A stretch of 64,000 nucleotides of DNA from Lycium barbarum. Its lineage: Eukaryota; Streptophyta; Magnoliopsida; Solanales; Solanaceae. Positions 24,901-35,993 of the stretch are shown here, in pieces. The notes under the pieces are model-generated. The model was not told the DNA's origin. It saw nothing but the letters and a program-made list of their open reading frames with translations, and ran no database searches. The stretch covers positions 114,127,601 through 114,191,600 of the forward strand of contig NC_083339.1 of assembly GCF_019175385.1 (NCBI RefSeq), in the 5' to 3' direction. Within the stretch, counting starts at the first letter, position 1. Each line of letters opens with the position of its first letter. The position numbers were made by a program, and so were the translations under genes.

Positions 24901-27900
24901 AGGAATGGAATATTATCAAGCACCCTTCACTATTTTGGATTCAGCAACTGAACCGGAAGTGGTTTAAGAATAAGAAAGGACTTTAGAATCGGATGCGCTC
25001 GCCCAGTGAGAAAGGCCCTGACCCTGCCAACCAAAAAAGAGAAAGAAAGCTCCCCCCGATACAAGTGAGCTAAGGGGCTTGAAGTTATCCCAATACCCGA
25101 GAGACACAAGACAAAGCAAAGTGAAGATCAGCAATGACAGAGCTGGAATCGGATTCACTGGTACATGACGAATTGCGACAAGTAGCACTTGTGGAAGACA
25201 AAGGACACTATAAGCAATCAGGAGAATGTAAGGTATTTCATGTTAACTCATTGAAGTTTATGTAAGTGGAATGTTTATAATTTGTAGGAATCACCTTAAA
25301 ATCTTCAAATTGGTATTCTCAACCATCTGTCTCTCATTATTGACATTTTAATCCTGATCTAACAGTTGCCACAACTGCAATTAACTGAACACAAAGCAGG
25401 GCGTGAAAAATGTTATCTAGATTTTTCTCCAAGTGGAGTGCAAACTTTTTAAGACCCTATAAAGCTACATAGAATGAACATACACAAGCATGAAATATTT
25501 TTGTTAACAAATAATAATAAAAAGTCAAAATAGAAAAAACATATTCAATTTTTGAATCATCCTTTTCTGATCTCAAACACTTGGGGTTTGCAGCTAATAA
25601 TGTGTATATTTCCTATCTTACATGGTGGAAAGTCAATCAAATATCGGACCAAGTCAGTTGCTTTTATTGTTTTTTTGGTTTTCCAGTGCTCTTTCTGAAA
25701 TAAATGCAATGCATACCTTACAATCTAGCACAACACTCTTTAGGTGTGGACAGTTTGAAAACAAAATAAAAACAAAAAACAAGCTAATTTACCAGGATGC
25801 AGCCACTGAAAGAAAAACTGAGTGACGTCAAAATACTTGCTGCAATATTCTCAACACACAGAGGCAAGCAAGAAAAAGCCTCGTCGGGTGCAGTAGCTTT
25901 CTTTGCAATGTTTTTGCTGTCATACCAGGCAAGGCAAGCTGATGCACTGACTATAATATCAACAGGCTGACGTAGATCACGCTCTACGACCTGTACTCCT
26001 TTCTTCTCAAATGCAAGAATCTTTTGGTATGTACTTCTCCTTGAAATTACCATTTCCTTATCAAAGTTGTGTGTGTTAACTATAATGATTGTCTCAGGAC
26101 AGCCATCTGCGCTTCCGCAGTTTTGCTCAGATCTTAAACTGAACACTGCATGTTGAGATATAGCAGAGCAAGCTTCATTTCCCAGTAATGCTTCCATGCT
26201 TCCACCCTTCAAGTTCTTTTCCACCGGAAGGAAATTCAGCAGTTCTTCAAATGTAACGTCAATCTCATTGAGAGTAGAGAAAGAGTGAGGACCTCCTTCC
26301 TAGAAAAACAGCATGTCAGAGAGCATGTCAGAAGAAGTTCTAAATTTTGAACCCTCTAGGAATGAACAAGAGGAATCTGTTGTTGCATATTTGAATCATC
26401 TACTTCTAGTCTGATCAACAGCATAAAACATTGAACGCTAAACAATTCTCTTCTCTTCATGTAGTAATCAAAGTTAAGGTTTTAGGTGATTTTATCAGAA
26501 GATAAAAGCTCATACTCCAACTGTCAATAATTTACCAGCATATAGCAGAATATGACTTGGAAGGAGAAAACCTCAGTACCATGTAAAAATGGAAATACAT
26601 CAGGCCACAGTGAGGTAAATCCCCCACATGGGAGGCTCAAACAGGGAATCAAGTCAACTGTGTCGAAGAATTATTTCAAACAAACAAGAAAAGGCAGACA
26701 AAGCACCAAAAGAATGAGGAAGGGAAGAAATCCAAGTACTCAAAAGAACAAACTCATACCTACAAGTTTAATAACCGACCATATTCTAACTCAAAGAATT
26801 TACAACCATCACGTCTCTCGAGTTTGGATATCATGGTGGTTAACACTTCAATGCAAATTGAACCATATAGTGCTACTCAAAAAGCACAATAGTGAAACAA
26901 CAAGAATATTGAAAATTTTGACAGTATTCAAACTTTTGATTCCATTTACAAAAACAATTTGGTGTCATGCATTCATTGGAAGGAAACACAAAACTATGTG
27001 ATATTTGTCAAACTGATAGACAGATCGGTGGTCAAGCGAAAGATAGAGACTTGCCATTCTAGGTTCATCTGTGTTGGGCATGTCAACGCCATCACAAAGT
27101 GCTTTTGCAACACTGGGGTCCTCCATCTCCACCTTAAGGAAATGAAGTGGAGGAACTCTATCTGACTTTGGTGAGATGGAAGATACTTTCGATGATCCTT
27201 GCGAACCTCCATATTCCAAGATAATTTCAAATTTGTCAAATGGAAATGGGGCAAACAGATGCCTGGGGAAAAAAAAGTAGAATCAATTCACTTATTTAAA
27301 TCTCATTTAAAATTTAGGGAACTTGTCAACAGAATTGTGGTAAACAATATTAAGAATAAACAAATTTGAACCGTCTCAATGTAGCCAAACTATATGGTGT
27401 CTGCCATGATACTTTTATGGTGAACTTTAGATTTTATCTGTGAATTCCCATCGGCCAGTTTAAGATTTTGGTTTAAGTTAAAACTAAAGCAAATAACTAG
27501 CTTCATTCAAGCATGTTAGAGAGCAAAGATCTGATAGAAAGAGATAAGAGAAAAAAAAAACTAAAATTCACTAACCAAGACCATTAGATTTTCAACAATT
27601 TAGAAGGATCACTACAGTTCAAACTCAAGGGTTAGACTGTGAAGTCAACATTCTTTTCCGGTGGTACTACGTCAGCATTCTAGGGCAATTTATCAAAAGA
27701 AAATATGATTCTTAACCAGTAAGCATCCATTCAAATTCATGAAAGTAAATTCATTCAAATTCTCCCAGATATCTGTAGATTCTTCGTTTTTCTTGTCAAA
27801 TTAGAGAATTACTATGGACCACTGGTTAATATCTATTTTGAGTACCTTTTGCAGAAATACATTTTAATGGCAAAGACCTGAATGCCTCTCTTGCAGAGAA

Positions 27901-30900
27901 ACATAAGACCATTAACATCACATGTATAGGTTATTGTTGTGAAGCATAAATACCATTTACGCAGCCAGCCTACCTTATGAGAATGAATATCTTAGTTCCG
28001 ATCAATAGTAGCTTTGCAGCTAAAGAAGAATACCTATCTTTAAGTTTAGAATACTTTTCTCCTAGAGGCACCTTAACAACAGAATTTTATAGACCACCTA
28101 ATTAAAAGTTTTCTTTATCAGGAATGAAATAGCAATTACAATAGACTACCAAAAGTCTGAAAAGGTCAAAATTTGCTAGTAATTTTCCAGCCTGGTTGAA
28201 AATAGATAACTTCTGCTATGTGAAACACTAAGGACTAAGCAGGCCAGCTGTCAAAATGTTAGTGTTTGCCCTAAACACAATTGGAAATAACAGCAAAGAC
28301 TACATCCTAAACACAAGGATACAGCCAAGAAACCACTGTAGGTTTGATCAACCAAACTATTAAACAGGCCAATATCCCAGCATATTTTCTGTAGGAACTA
28401 CGACTTACTCTTGGGTTACTAAACAGCAATGTGATTCGTGAATCATTTGGCTGGCATCTTCTAATTTGTAAAAATCATCCTTCTGTCTATTCTGTGGTTG
28501 ACTAAATGAAATATTCATGGAAGTTAACAGTTTCTTCACTGACCACCAGAACACTGGCTCAGCCACAATCAATATTTTTGAACTACCCTTGCTCATATGC
28601 GCCTGCAGTATATCCTTAATAACAGAAAGAGATGGATGGAACTTATGTATATCTTTTTCAACCTTCTGATGCACATCTTTTATGAAGTTGTAGAGGAAGT
28701 CAAGTTTAGAGTCCAATCCCTTTAAGCTTCTGTACAACTTTTCTATGTATAGATAGGTTGTATGCAGACCATAGTAGCACAGATACCACACCATCTGTTT
28801 GATCGCAGACAATGTGACCAATGACATTGTGTTATCACCATCCTGGAACAAAGAAGTTCTGCACACACTTCTTTTCTTAATCAAGTTGATGAGCTTTTTC
28901 TTTGAAAGGCGGAGAATAGCAATATCGTCCACAGCTTGAGATGGATCCTGAGTCTCAATTAAATCTCTCCGTCTTTCAAAGATAACTTGAAAGATTTTCC
29001 TAAGATCATCAATTAGAAGTAGAATATCAGAAGACAACAATACTTGATGCACCTTGATATTCCACTGCTGAGGTTGCACTGATGTGGTAGCAGAAGGGAG
29101 AAACCTGCCCTGGCCCATGGCATTAGTATCAACGGAACTGTCAGCTGGTTTATAATCTTTGTCTCTACCATGCTCTTTTGGATTTAAGAAAAAATCAAGA
29201 TCATTAAACTCTGACCAGGAGTCAGCAAACAAAGATGCCTTTTTAGAAATATATTGAGATGATACTCCTTCAGTTGAGAACTTTCCATCCTTCAGCAACT
29301 TAGTCGACACTTCTATGTTATGAGGCATGGGAGAAACAGGAATGTCATTGGAAGGTAAACTCAACATTTCTTTGCTCTCCACTCTCTTTGGTTTTTGTGG
29401 ACTATCACTAGAGAAAAAAAAGTCTGATACAAGCATATCATTGTCGATAAAGTTCAAGCAAAGGTCAATGTTGTTAGCATCTATCTCTCCCGATAAATTG
29501 AAGAAGTCTTCTCGACACTTGAATTTCTCTTCTTCCACAAAATGCCAATCCAAGTATAATCCATCAGACATAGAGAAAGACTGTGGCTCCAACTCAGCCA
29601 GGATTTCCTTAATACAGAAGTGCAATGACTTTATATTTCCATTCTCAGAAACTAGTGGCACAGGCAATGATCCGAAAGAATTATCCACAGGGATGAGTTC
29701 ATGGAAAACAACCAATTCGTCAAAGTTCCTGAAGTTCTCAGCCTCCCTCAACATCAGGTCACATGTATCTTCAATATCTACTTTTGCTTCAGACAGGAAT
29801 TCACAAAAAGTATAAAGGTCTGAATCAAAGAATTGCAATTCATCAAAAGTGATCAGGCTCCCTACCCATATTGGACCATCATTTTCTATGCCTTGATGGA
29901 TCACCGAGTTTTTCTCAAGCTCAATAATACTTATCAGATCCATCTCTAAAGAGAAGTTCAAGCACGGAACCTCAACTTCAAGGCAGTCCATTGTTAAACT
30001 ACCATTTGACAGGTGTTGGAATGTGTCAAACTTTGTGGAATTCAAAAGCTCATTTCCGTTACCCATTCCTTCACTTTCTGGTGTCTCACACTGAAGCTCA
30101 ATATTTTCAAATATTAGTACTTTCTCCTTTATAAAGTTATCACTGACAATACCCAAACCTGCCTCATCCACCTCAAGAAGAGGAAAGACATCAATACTAG
30201 AATGATATTTCCCCTGACTGAAATCACTATCTTCCATCAAATCAGAGCTTTTCTCCAGAAAAGACACAGAACAGATGTCATCCACTGAACAAATAGATTG
30301 CAGAGTGTCAAGGGAATGTTGCAGCCTAACTTCAAGATCGGGCATATCCTGCAATAAGTGAACAATGATGCGCCAAACCAGTTAGTCGAGCTTTAACAAA
30401 GTGAGAGTAGTGCTTTACTTGGTTAGGTCCTTCCCTTTCCTTTATGCGGTCTGCGAAAAGTAAATTAACATGATGGCACGGAGTGTAATTTCTTCATACT
30501 CCTCCACAATGAACAGACTTCAATAAAAGGTCACTGTGTCATTAAGCATCATTATCCCTTAGAATTATATATATAAAAAGGAAAGATGTTTGAAACTGAA
30601 GGATGGCACATATTGACACATGAATGGTTTTGGTTGCATACAACATCCCAGCAAATTGTGTTTAAGAACCTTCTTAGGTGATTCTTATATTTCAATATCC
30701 AGTTATTGAGACATGAATGGTCTCGGTTGCATACAATCTCCCAGCAAATTGTGTTTAAGAACCTTCTTAGGTGATTCTTACAATTGCCCTGCAAATTATG
30801 CTTAAGAACTGTAAATTAGGTGTTATAGTTACTCATATGATGATTGAGGCCGACAAGAAAAAAGCTAGAGGTACCAGCTGCATAAATATATATAAGAGAT

Positions 30901-33074
30901 GAAAGAACAGACTCTCTTAAAACTTGAGAACTTCAACCCATGCATGTAATTAAAATTATATCATATTGAAATGACCAAGCTTCTTCCATCAATACGAACC
31001 ACCCATTTTTCATTTCTAACCAAAGACTTCGCCCTTGACAGAAAGGGAGGAGTTGGTAATTCCTATCCTATGTAGTTCACCATCATAGCAAAAGTTAGTA
31101 AGATAAACCAAAAGCACTTCCCTAGAGTCCTAAAAACTTGAATACCAGAAGAAATATGTAATTCATCAAAATATTACCAGCTTATTTTCATCATCTGAAA
31201 TCTGAGAGGGAATCGACATGTTCTCCTTTCCAAAATAAGGGATGTCTTCAAGCTGACAACAGGATAACACGCAAATGCAGAGTTCCACATGAGAATTTAG
31301 CTAGTAGTATATAATTTATATCTGCTAGATTGCCGAGATCGTTTACCAACGGAAGTGAGGATGAATCCAGCTCTGGAATCTCAAATTGGACCATTTCAAG
31401 ATTGTTCTTCCCCTTGCCATAGGAAACCATAGTCCCCTGCAATAAATAAGTATATAAGCAGCCTAAAACAGACATAATTTTAATGAGGTAAGAAGAAAAC
31501 TAGTGTTAGTTTTTTTACATAAATGCTACTCTATCTCAGTTGAGATTAAATTTCTTTTCATTGCAAAGACCTCATTAGTTTTCTGAAAGACATTGCAGTA
31601 CATGTACACTTTGCATGTTACACTTCAACGTAACTTTACCTCATAAAAGCAATTAATTAGCAATACCACGACAAACTCAGGTAGTACTGCCTCGGTGAAG
31701 CACATGGAGCCGTCACGAGAAAGTCTACCAAGTATCTGAAATCTTAAATTTCTATAGATTTATTTAAATTGTGAAAAACCTTAACCTCTGGTTGTATGTT
31801 TAAGAAAATTGCAAGGTTATAGAATGAATATGAGTTCCGAATCATGCAACATGAAAACAATTCTCTTATTATAATCACATCTGCACCATAAAACCTACAT
31901 CAGAAATTTGTAACATTACAATAAATGAAGAAAAGACATCTTAAAATCTTAATAATCATACTATCAAATTTCTGTCAACATGCAATATCTCTTAAAATTA
32001 AATTCAAACTAAAAGTGATAACTATTGAGTTTCATATTGTACAAATCCTTAAACAGATCTCAAGGAAAACTAATATTAACAAGTAAGTCAATGCGAATTG
32101 GGAGAGATCCACAATCAACATAAGCATGCATTTCAATTCGACATTACATTACGTATCAATTAAATTCTCTCACAAAAACTTTACATCTTAAATTCTTACT
32201 CGCTTCTTAGCAAATTAGATCCTCCTTATATTATCAGCCTCTTACGTCACTATAAGGCTACACGGAACCATTACCAGATGCATCAGATAAGGGAATACTC
32301 CCTCTGTCTCAATTTATGTGGCACAATTAGAATTTCGAGAGTCAATCAAATTTTTCTTTCACCATAATTTCTTTATATGTCTTTTAAATATTTCAAGTCG
32401 TTAATAATTGTGATTTATAGTACCTTTTTCGTAGTTTCGAAATAAATAAATTTTATTCCAAAAAACAGCTTCTATGTCCAAATTCACTGTCAAAGTTTGT
32501 TTGAATATCGAAATTCCAACCGTGCCACATAAATGGGAGTATTTTCATGACGAAGTTAATACATAACATTTAAACCCTAAAAGTTCGAATTAAGCTCAGC
32601 ATTTACCTCTAAATTTGCATTTAAATTCTTAGCTTCTAAGCAAATTAGATCCTTCACTATAAGGTTACACGGAACATTACCAGATGCATTAGATAAGTGA
32701 ATACAATCACGATGAACTTAATAAATAAAGTTCAAATTAAGCTCAGAAGTTACCTCTGAATTTGTAATTCCACTTGTTTGCTCATCAAAGTCATGTTTTC
32801 CAGCGAAAGGCAGAGGATCTGCGAACTCGGCAAGTTCAACATGAATCCTGTGTGGAAAAACATATGAGAATAAGCAAGAGAGAGTTTCATCAATTGGAAA
32901 TCTCTCGATTTCGACATCGATATTACTAAGTGTAGGAAGTTTGTGAAAACAATGAAGATCATCGAATGTGGAGGTGTTGGAAGTAGGGAGATGAGGAAGA
33001 GGGAGGCGAAGGAAATCCAACGGCGAAACTGGAGCCGAATTGAAGAAATCTGTGTTGAGAAATCGAGTTCGCAT
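21970..33074 (-). CDS. SHOC1: SHOC1, XPF-like ZMM protein required for meiotic crossovers
   Basis: I model eight exons (minus): 33,074-32,754, 31,436-31,347, 31,252-31,178, 30,348-28,409, 27,262-27,055, 26,299-25,793, 23,815-22,163 and 22,059-21,970 (4,884 nt, about 1,627 aa; the Arabidopsis protein is about 1,590). The start [11 protein letters not shown] is the conserved SHOC1 N-terminus. Exons 5-7 ([35 protein letters not shown]-like [21 protein letters not shown] region) form the XPF endonuclease-related central domain. The last exon ends [12 protein letters not shown] then RRY-stop; an earlier in-frame stop at 22,148 would apply only if the last intron were retained. SHOC1/ZIP2 pairs with the ERCC1-like PTD and stabilises recombination intermediates for class I crossovers in meiocyte nuclei. 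Intron 5 appears to use a GC donor (ATG|GCAAGT at 27,055), which the phases require. Introns hold a MITE (intron 1), a duplication (intron 3) and mitochondrial DNA (intron 6). Confidence 0.93.
24563..25200 (+). other. cox3: Nuclear insertion of mitochondrial DNA (NUMT) with broken cox3, in SHOC1 intron 6
   Basis: From about 24,563 the plus strand encodes [20 protein letters not shown] and then HHAIL, the hallmark of plant cytochrome c oxidase subunit 3. About 180 bp of unrelated sequence follows, and then the next cox3 segment ([10 protein letters not shown] near 24,912-24,945). The remainder to about 25,200 is GC-richer than the intron and has the look of organellar spacer, but I cannot name it. 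Stops and substitutions show it is not functional. Boundaries are approximate. Confidence 0.85.
30613..30782. repeat. Tandem duplication (about 95-bp unit) in SHOC1 intron 3
   Basis: The blocks ACATGAATGGT, TTGCATACAA and CCCAGCAAATTGTGTTTAAG recur in the same order at about 30,617-30,690 and 30,711-30,784. The copies differ by a few substitutions. Confidence 0.75.
32298..32539. repeat. Stowaway MITE (242 bp) in SHOC1 intron 1
   Basis: The termini CTCCCTCTGTCTCAATTTATG and GTGCCACATAAATGGGAG are inverted copies. TA dinucleotides flank both sides (32,296-32,297 and 32,540-32,541), the Stowaway target duplication. Confidence 0.8.
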
Positions 33075-33175
33075 GTCCTGATTTACAGTGAAAGAGAGAG
33101 AGAGTTGCTAGATGAGTGAAGGTTTTGAAATGTAACGGAATTGTATTTTGCAAATGGCGCTCATGGGGAGAGTGC

Positions 33176-33199
33176 GATATATATATATATATATATATC
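33176..33199. repeat. (AT)n microsatellite just upstream of SHOC1
   Basis: A run of AT dinucleotides lies about 100 bp before the SHOC1 start codon. It is in core-promoter range and may supply TATA-like sequence, which is inference. Confidence 0.8.
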
Positions 33200-34081
33200 G
33201 AGCTGGTTCCCGCTAAAAATGCTGGGGTCAGTCCATAGCCCGTGTGTGCCCTTGTGTTTCTTCTTAATTCTTTTAGGCCGTTGGTAAGTTATGCGGATAT
33301 TAGTAATAATTTTTCTTTCTCAATTATTATTATTATTATTATTAATTTTTAACTTTACTCTAATAAATATAGAGAGATTAATATAGTAAAAGGAAGAGTT
33401 GTTTTCATTTAGATCAAAAACTAAATAGGAGTAATATAATCAAATTATCGTTTTAGTTAATATCAATTCTATAATTTGAAATTATAAGTTAGATATTTAA
33501 AAACTGCACAAAAAGTACTACAAGTTGCAATTCTTCTCATATTAATATGGTGAAAAAATATATCTCAAAATGTTAGTCAAAGTTTATATAATTTGACTTT
33601 TTAAAAAGAAAAATAGACAAATAATATGGGACGAAGGGAGTATATCTTTTGAAGAATAATATTGTAACTTTCAAGAGATACGTAGTTATATGTTAAATAT
33701 TGGTTTTTCAATATTATTAGACCTTGCAAAAGAAAAATTATGGCGAACTATCGTGTGAGAGAAATGAAAACAAAGAATATAAGTATTAAATAATTAGTCT
33801 AAGTGGATAAAAAGAGTTTATTTGTCAAGCGTTTGGAACACTATTTGTTAATTGAAAGGGGATAATTGTTGATATTTTGTACTTAAATAATCACATCAAA
33901 AGATATTAGCAATGATAGTTATAAAACTCGAAGCTTTGCTGGCTGATTGCCGCGGCTAGCACATAAGAAATTTCTTTTTTTTTTTTTGCAACTAAACTTT
34001 AATTACGTGACAGGTTTTCACTTGTAATTTACGTAATTTTCTGAAGAACTGGAAATAAACAATATACTATCAAATATAGGA
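33200..34081. other. AT-rich part of the SHOC1 / LTI65-like divergent spacer
   Basis: No gene is seen. It contains a short (ATT)n run near 33,325-33,342 and a decayed MITE terminus GGGACGAAGGGAGTA near 33,627. Otherwise it is low-complexity AT-rich DNA. Confidence 0.5.
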
Positions 34082-35330
34082 CTCTCTGTCCGAATTTATG
34101 CTACATTTTTTGTTTCGATTCAAACTGCATAAATTTTAATTAATATTTTAATTTTTTGCTAAATTGATATGAGAAAAGTTATAAATTATAATACTTATCA
34201 TGTAGTTTTCAAATGACCAAATGCATAAACAGTCCCTTAAAATTGTCACATAATTTCATTTTGACACCTCAACTAAAGTTTATTCCCAAATATATTGAAA
34301 GCATGTCTATTAAACACCTCCTGACTAACAAGTTAAACAGAAATAGTGTGTCTAATTCACACGCAGTGATATGGAAAAAGTAACGAATGCAAAACAACCA
34401 CGTGGCTTGTTAGTCAAAATTAACCAAAAAGTGTGTTTTTAACAAACAAAAAAAAAACAAAAAAAAAATAGAACAGAAAAGCAAAAAATCCTTATGGTCT
34501 TCTTCCCCAAAACAGAAGCCATTCTTTCGATCATCACCTTCCCCCACTAGATGATCTCTGCACCATCGCCATCTTCCCTCATTCTTTCCCAAAACAAGTA
34601 CAGATCTCTGCACCCCTCGTCATCTTCTTCCTCGCCAAACGACATTGTCATACTGCTAAGCCAAACCCCAAATAGAGTTGGAGATGGGTTCAAAAGTAAC
34701 AGATCATTATCAAATATAAGGAAAATTCTGCTGGTAATTAATTTGTATTTTAGAACGGTTAGAGAAACTTTTTACGTTAGAAATGTTTCAAAAAGTAAAA
34801 CAATCATGAGACCAGTAAAAGCATATCATGCTAATCGATTTCCATCTCTCAACATAACTATCTTCAAAAGTTTCAGAAAATCATCAAACTTTCAACCTGT
34901 AAAATTAATAAATCACGCCTGTTTAGAGATTGATGGGTTGTTTGAAGTTTGAAGGTGATGGGTTCTTGCTTGTAGATAGAAATTAGGAGTATATAAAATG
35001 TGAGTTTTAAGAAAGAAAAAAGTAATTCTTTTATCAATACACGCACCTAATGGAAGTTGTAGAACAAATCTTAAATCTTTTGTGATGTCCACCATTGTGT
35101 GTTTAATTGGTACACTTTGAATATAAGTGTCTAATAATAATAAATCTTAGTTGAAGTGTTAAAATGAAATTTTGTAACAACTTTGAGGGTCTGCTATTAG
35201 GTTTTTTCAAATATATAAATTTTATAAATTTTAATTTTAAAAAATTAAGTTAATTTTAATTTAATTTAACTTCAAAATTTAATCAAATTAACTTTAAGAA
35301 AGTGAAAAATGCCGCATAATTGGGACGGAG
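34082..35330. repeat. Stowaway-like MITE split by a MULE-like insertion
   Basis: The left terminus CTCTCTGTCCGAATTTATGC and the right terminus GCATAATTGGGACGGAG match as inverted repeats. Without the insertion at 34,215-35,203 and one target duplication the element would be about 250 bp, the same size as the intact MITE at 32,298-32,539. Confidence 0.6.
34215..35203. mobile_element. MULE-like non-autonomous element (989 bp) with 9-bp target duplication
   Basis: Exact 9-bp repeats TTTTCAAAT flank it at 34,206-34,214 and 35,204-35,212, the size expected of Mutator-like elements. The ends form an imperfect inverted repeat: near the left end AATTTCATTTTGACACCTCA and near the right end, on the other strand, AATTTCATTTTAACACTTCA. 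Internal open frames are short and show no transposase domain. Confidence 0.7.
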
Positions 35331-35695
35331 GTTCTGTCAAATTTGTTACTTAAAGTATATTAATGTTGGAAAATGCTGACTTCGAAAACTGATTGAAAAG
35401 TTTTGTTTGAAGAGCTCTTTTGTGACATTCAATTAGACCACAACACCATACGACCAATGGTTTGAATCGTGATTACTATTGTTTGAATTTGTAGCGTTAG
35501 ATTATCGAACCGTTATCTGAAACGGTTTGGGAAGAGTCCAGTGATCTCAAGGCAGTTCAATCATTAACAATTGAAACCGTCTGAACGCGAGTAATGGATC
35601 GGTTTTAGCAAGTTGTACAATTTTACGGTCATAAGTAACTCATAAGAACTAGAAGATAAGAACGACATTGTGCAGTTCATTTTTGAGGGTCGATC

Positions 35696-35812
35696 ACGTC
35701 GGTATAGAAAGCCACGTCTACAATTGTGTCCCACAAAAGCCGTACCACGCGTCCTATAACAAAGACGTCGGTATAGAAAGCCACGTCTACAATTGTGTCC
35801 CACAAAACGTGT
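35696..35812 (+). promoter_or_regulatory. Duplicated DRE/ABRE module upstream of the LTI65-like gene
   Basis: Two identical 43-bp copies (35,696-35,738 and 35,765-35,807; 69-bp period) each contain GTCGGT, which on the other strand is the DRE/CRT core ACCGAC, overlapping an ACGTC, plus GCCACGTC, an ABRE-like ACGT core. An ACGTGT ABRE core follows at 35,807-35,812, and an ACGCGTCC box resembling coupling element CE3 lies between the copies. They sit about 190-300 bp before the start codon and 60-175 bp before the TATA box. In RD29 genes DREB/CBF factors bind DRE and ABF/AREB factors bind ABRE, giving cold, drought and ABA response; that this holds here is inference. Confidence 0.75.
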
Positions 35813-35870
35813 ATCCTTGACAGAACGCCACTGCCATGCAAAGGTGGTCAATTAGTTCAATTTTTCCCTC

Positions 35871-35876
35871 TATAAA
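35871..35876 (+). promoter_or_regulatory. TATA box of the LTI65-like gene
   Basis: TATAAA lies 123 bp before the start codon in a CT-rich surround, leaving room for a 5' leader of about 90 bp, and follows the DRE/ABRE cluster. Confidence 0.65.
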
Positions 35877-35993
35877 GTATTCTCATCCTTTGTCTCTTCT
35901 CTAAAACATCTATCTGCTTTCTTTTTTTCTTTCTTCTGATAACTATTAATGTACAGTATACACACAGAAAAATCGAGCACATAATTAGACATT

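Noticed and set aside
24964..25188. Minus-strand 74-aa hydrophobic frame next to the cox3 pieces
   Set aside because: It might be organellar, but I cannot match it to a named mitochondrial protein, so it is left inside the NUMT without a call.
34551..34952. 133-aa plus-strand frame in the MULE-like element
   Set aside because: No transposase or host domain is recognisable; it starts in Ser-rich low-complexity sequence.
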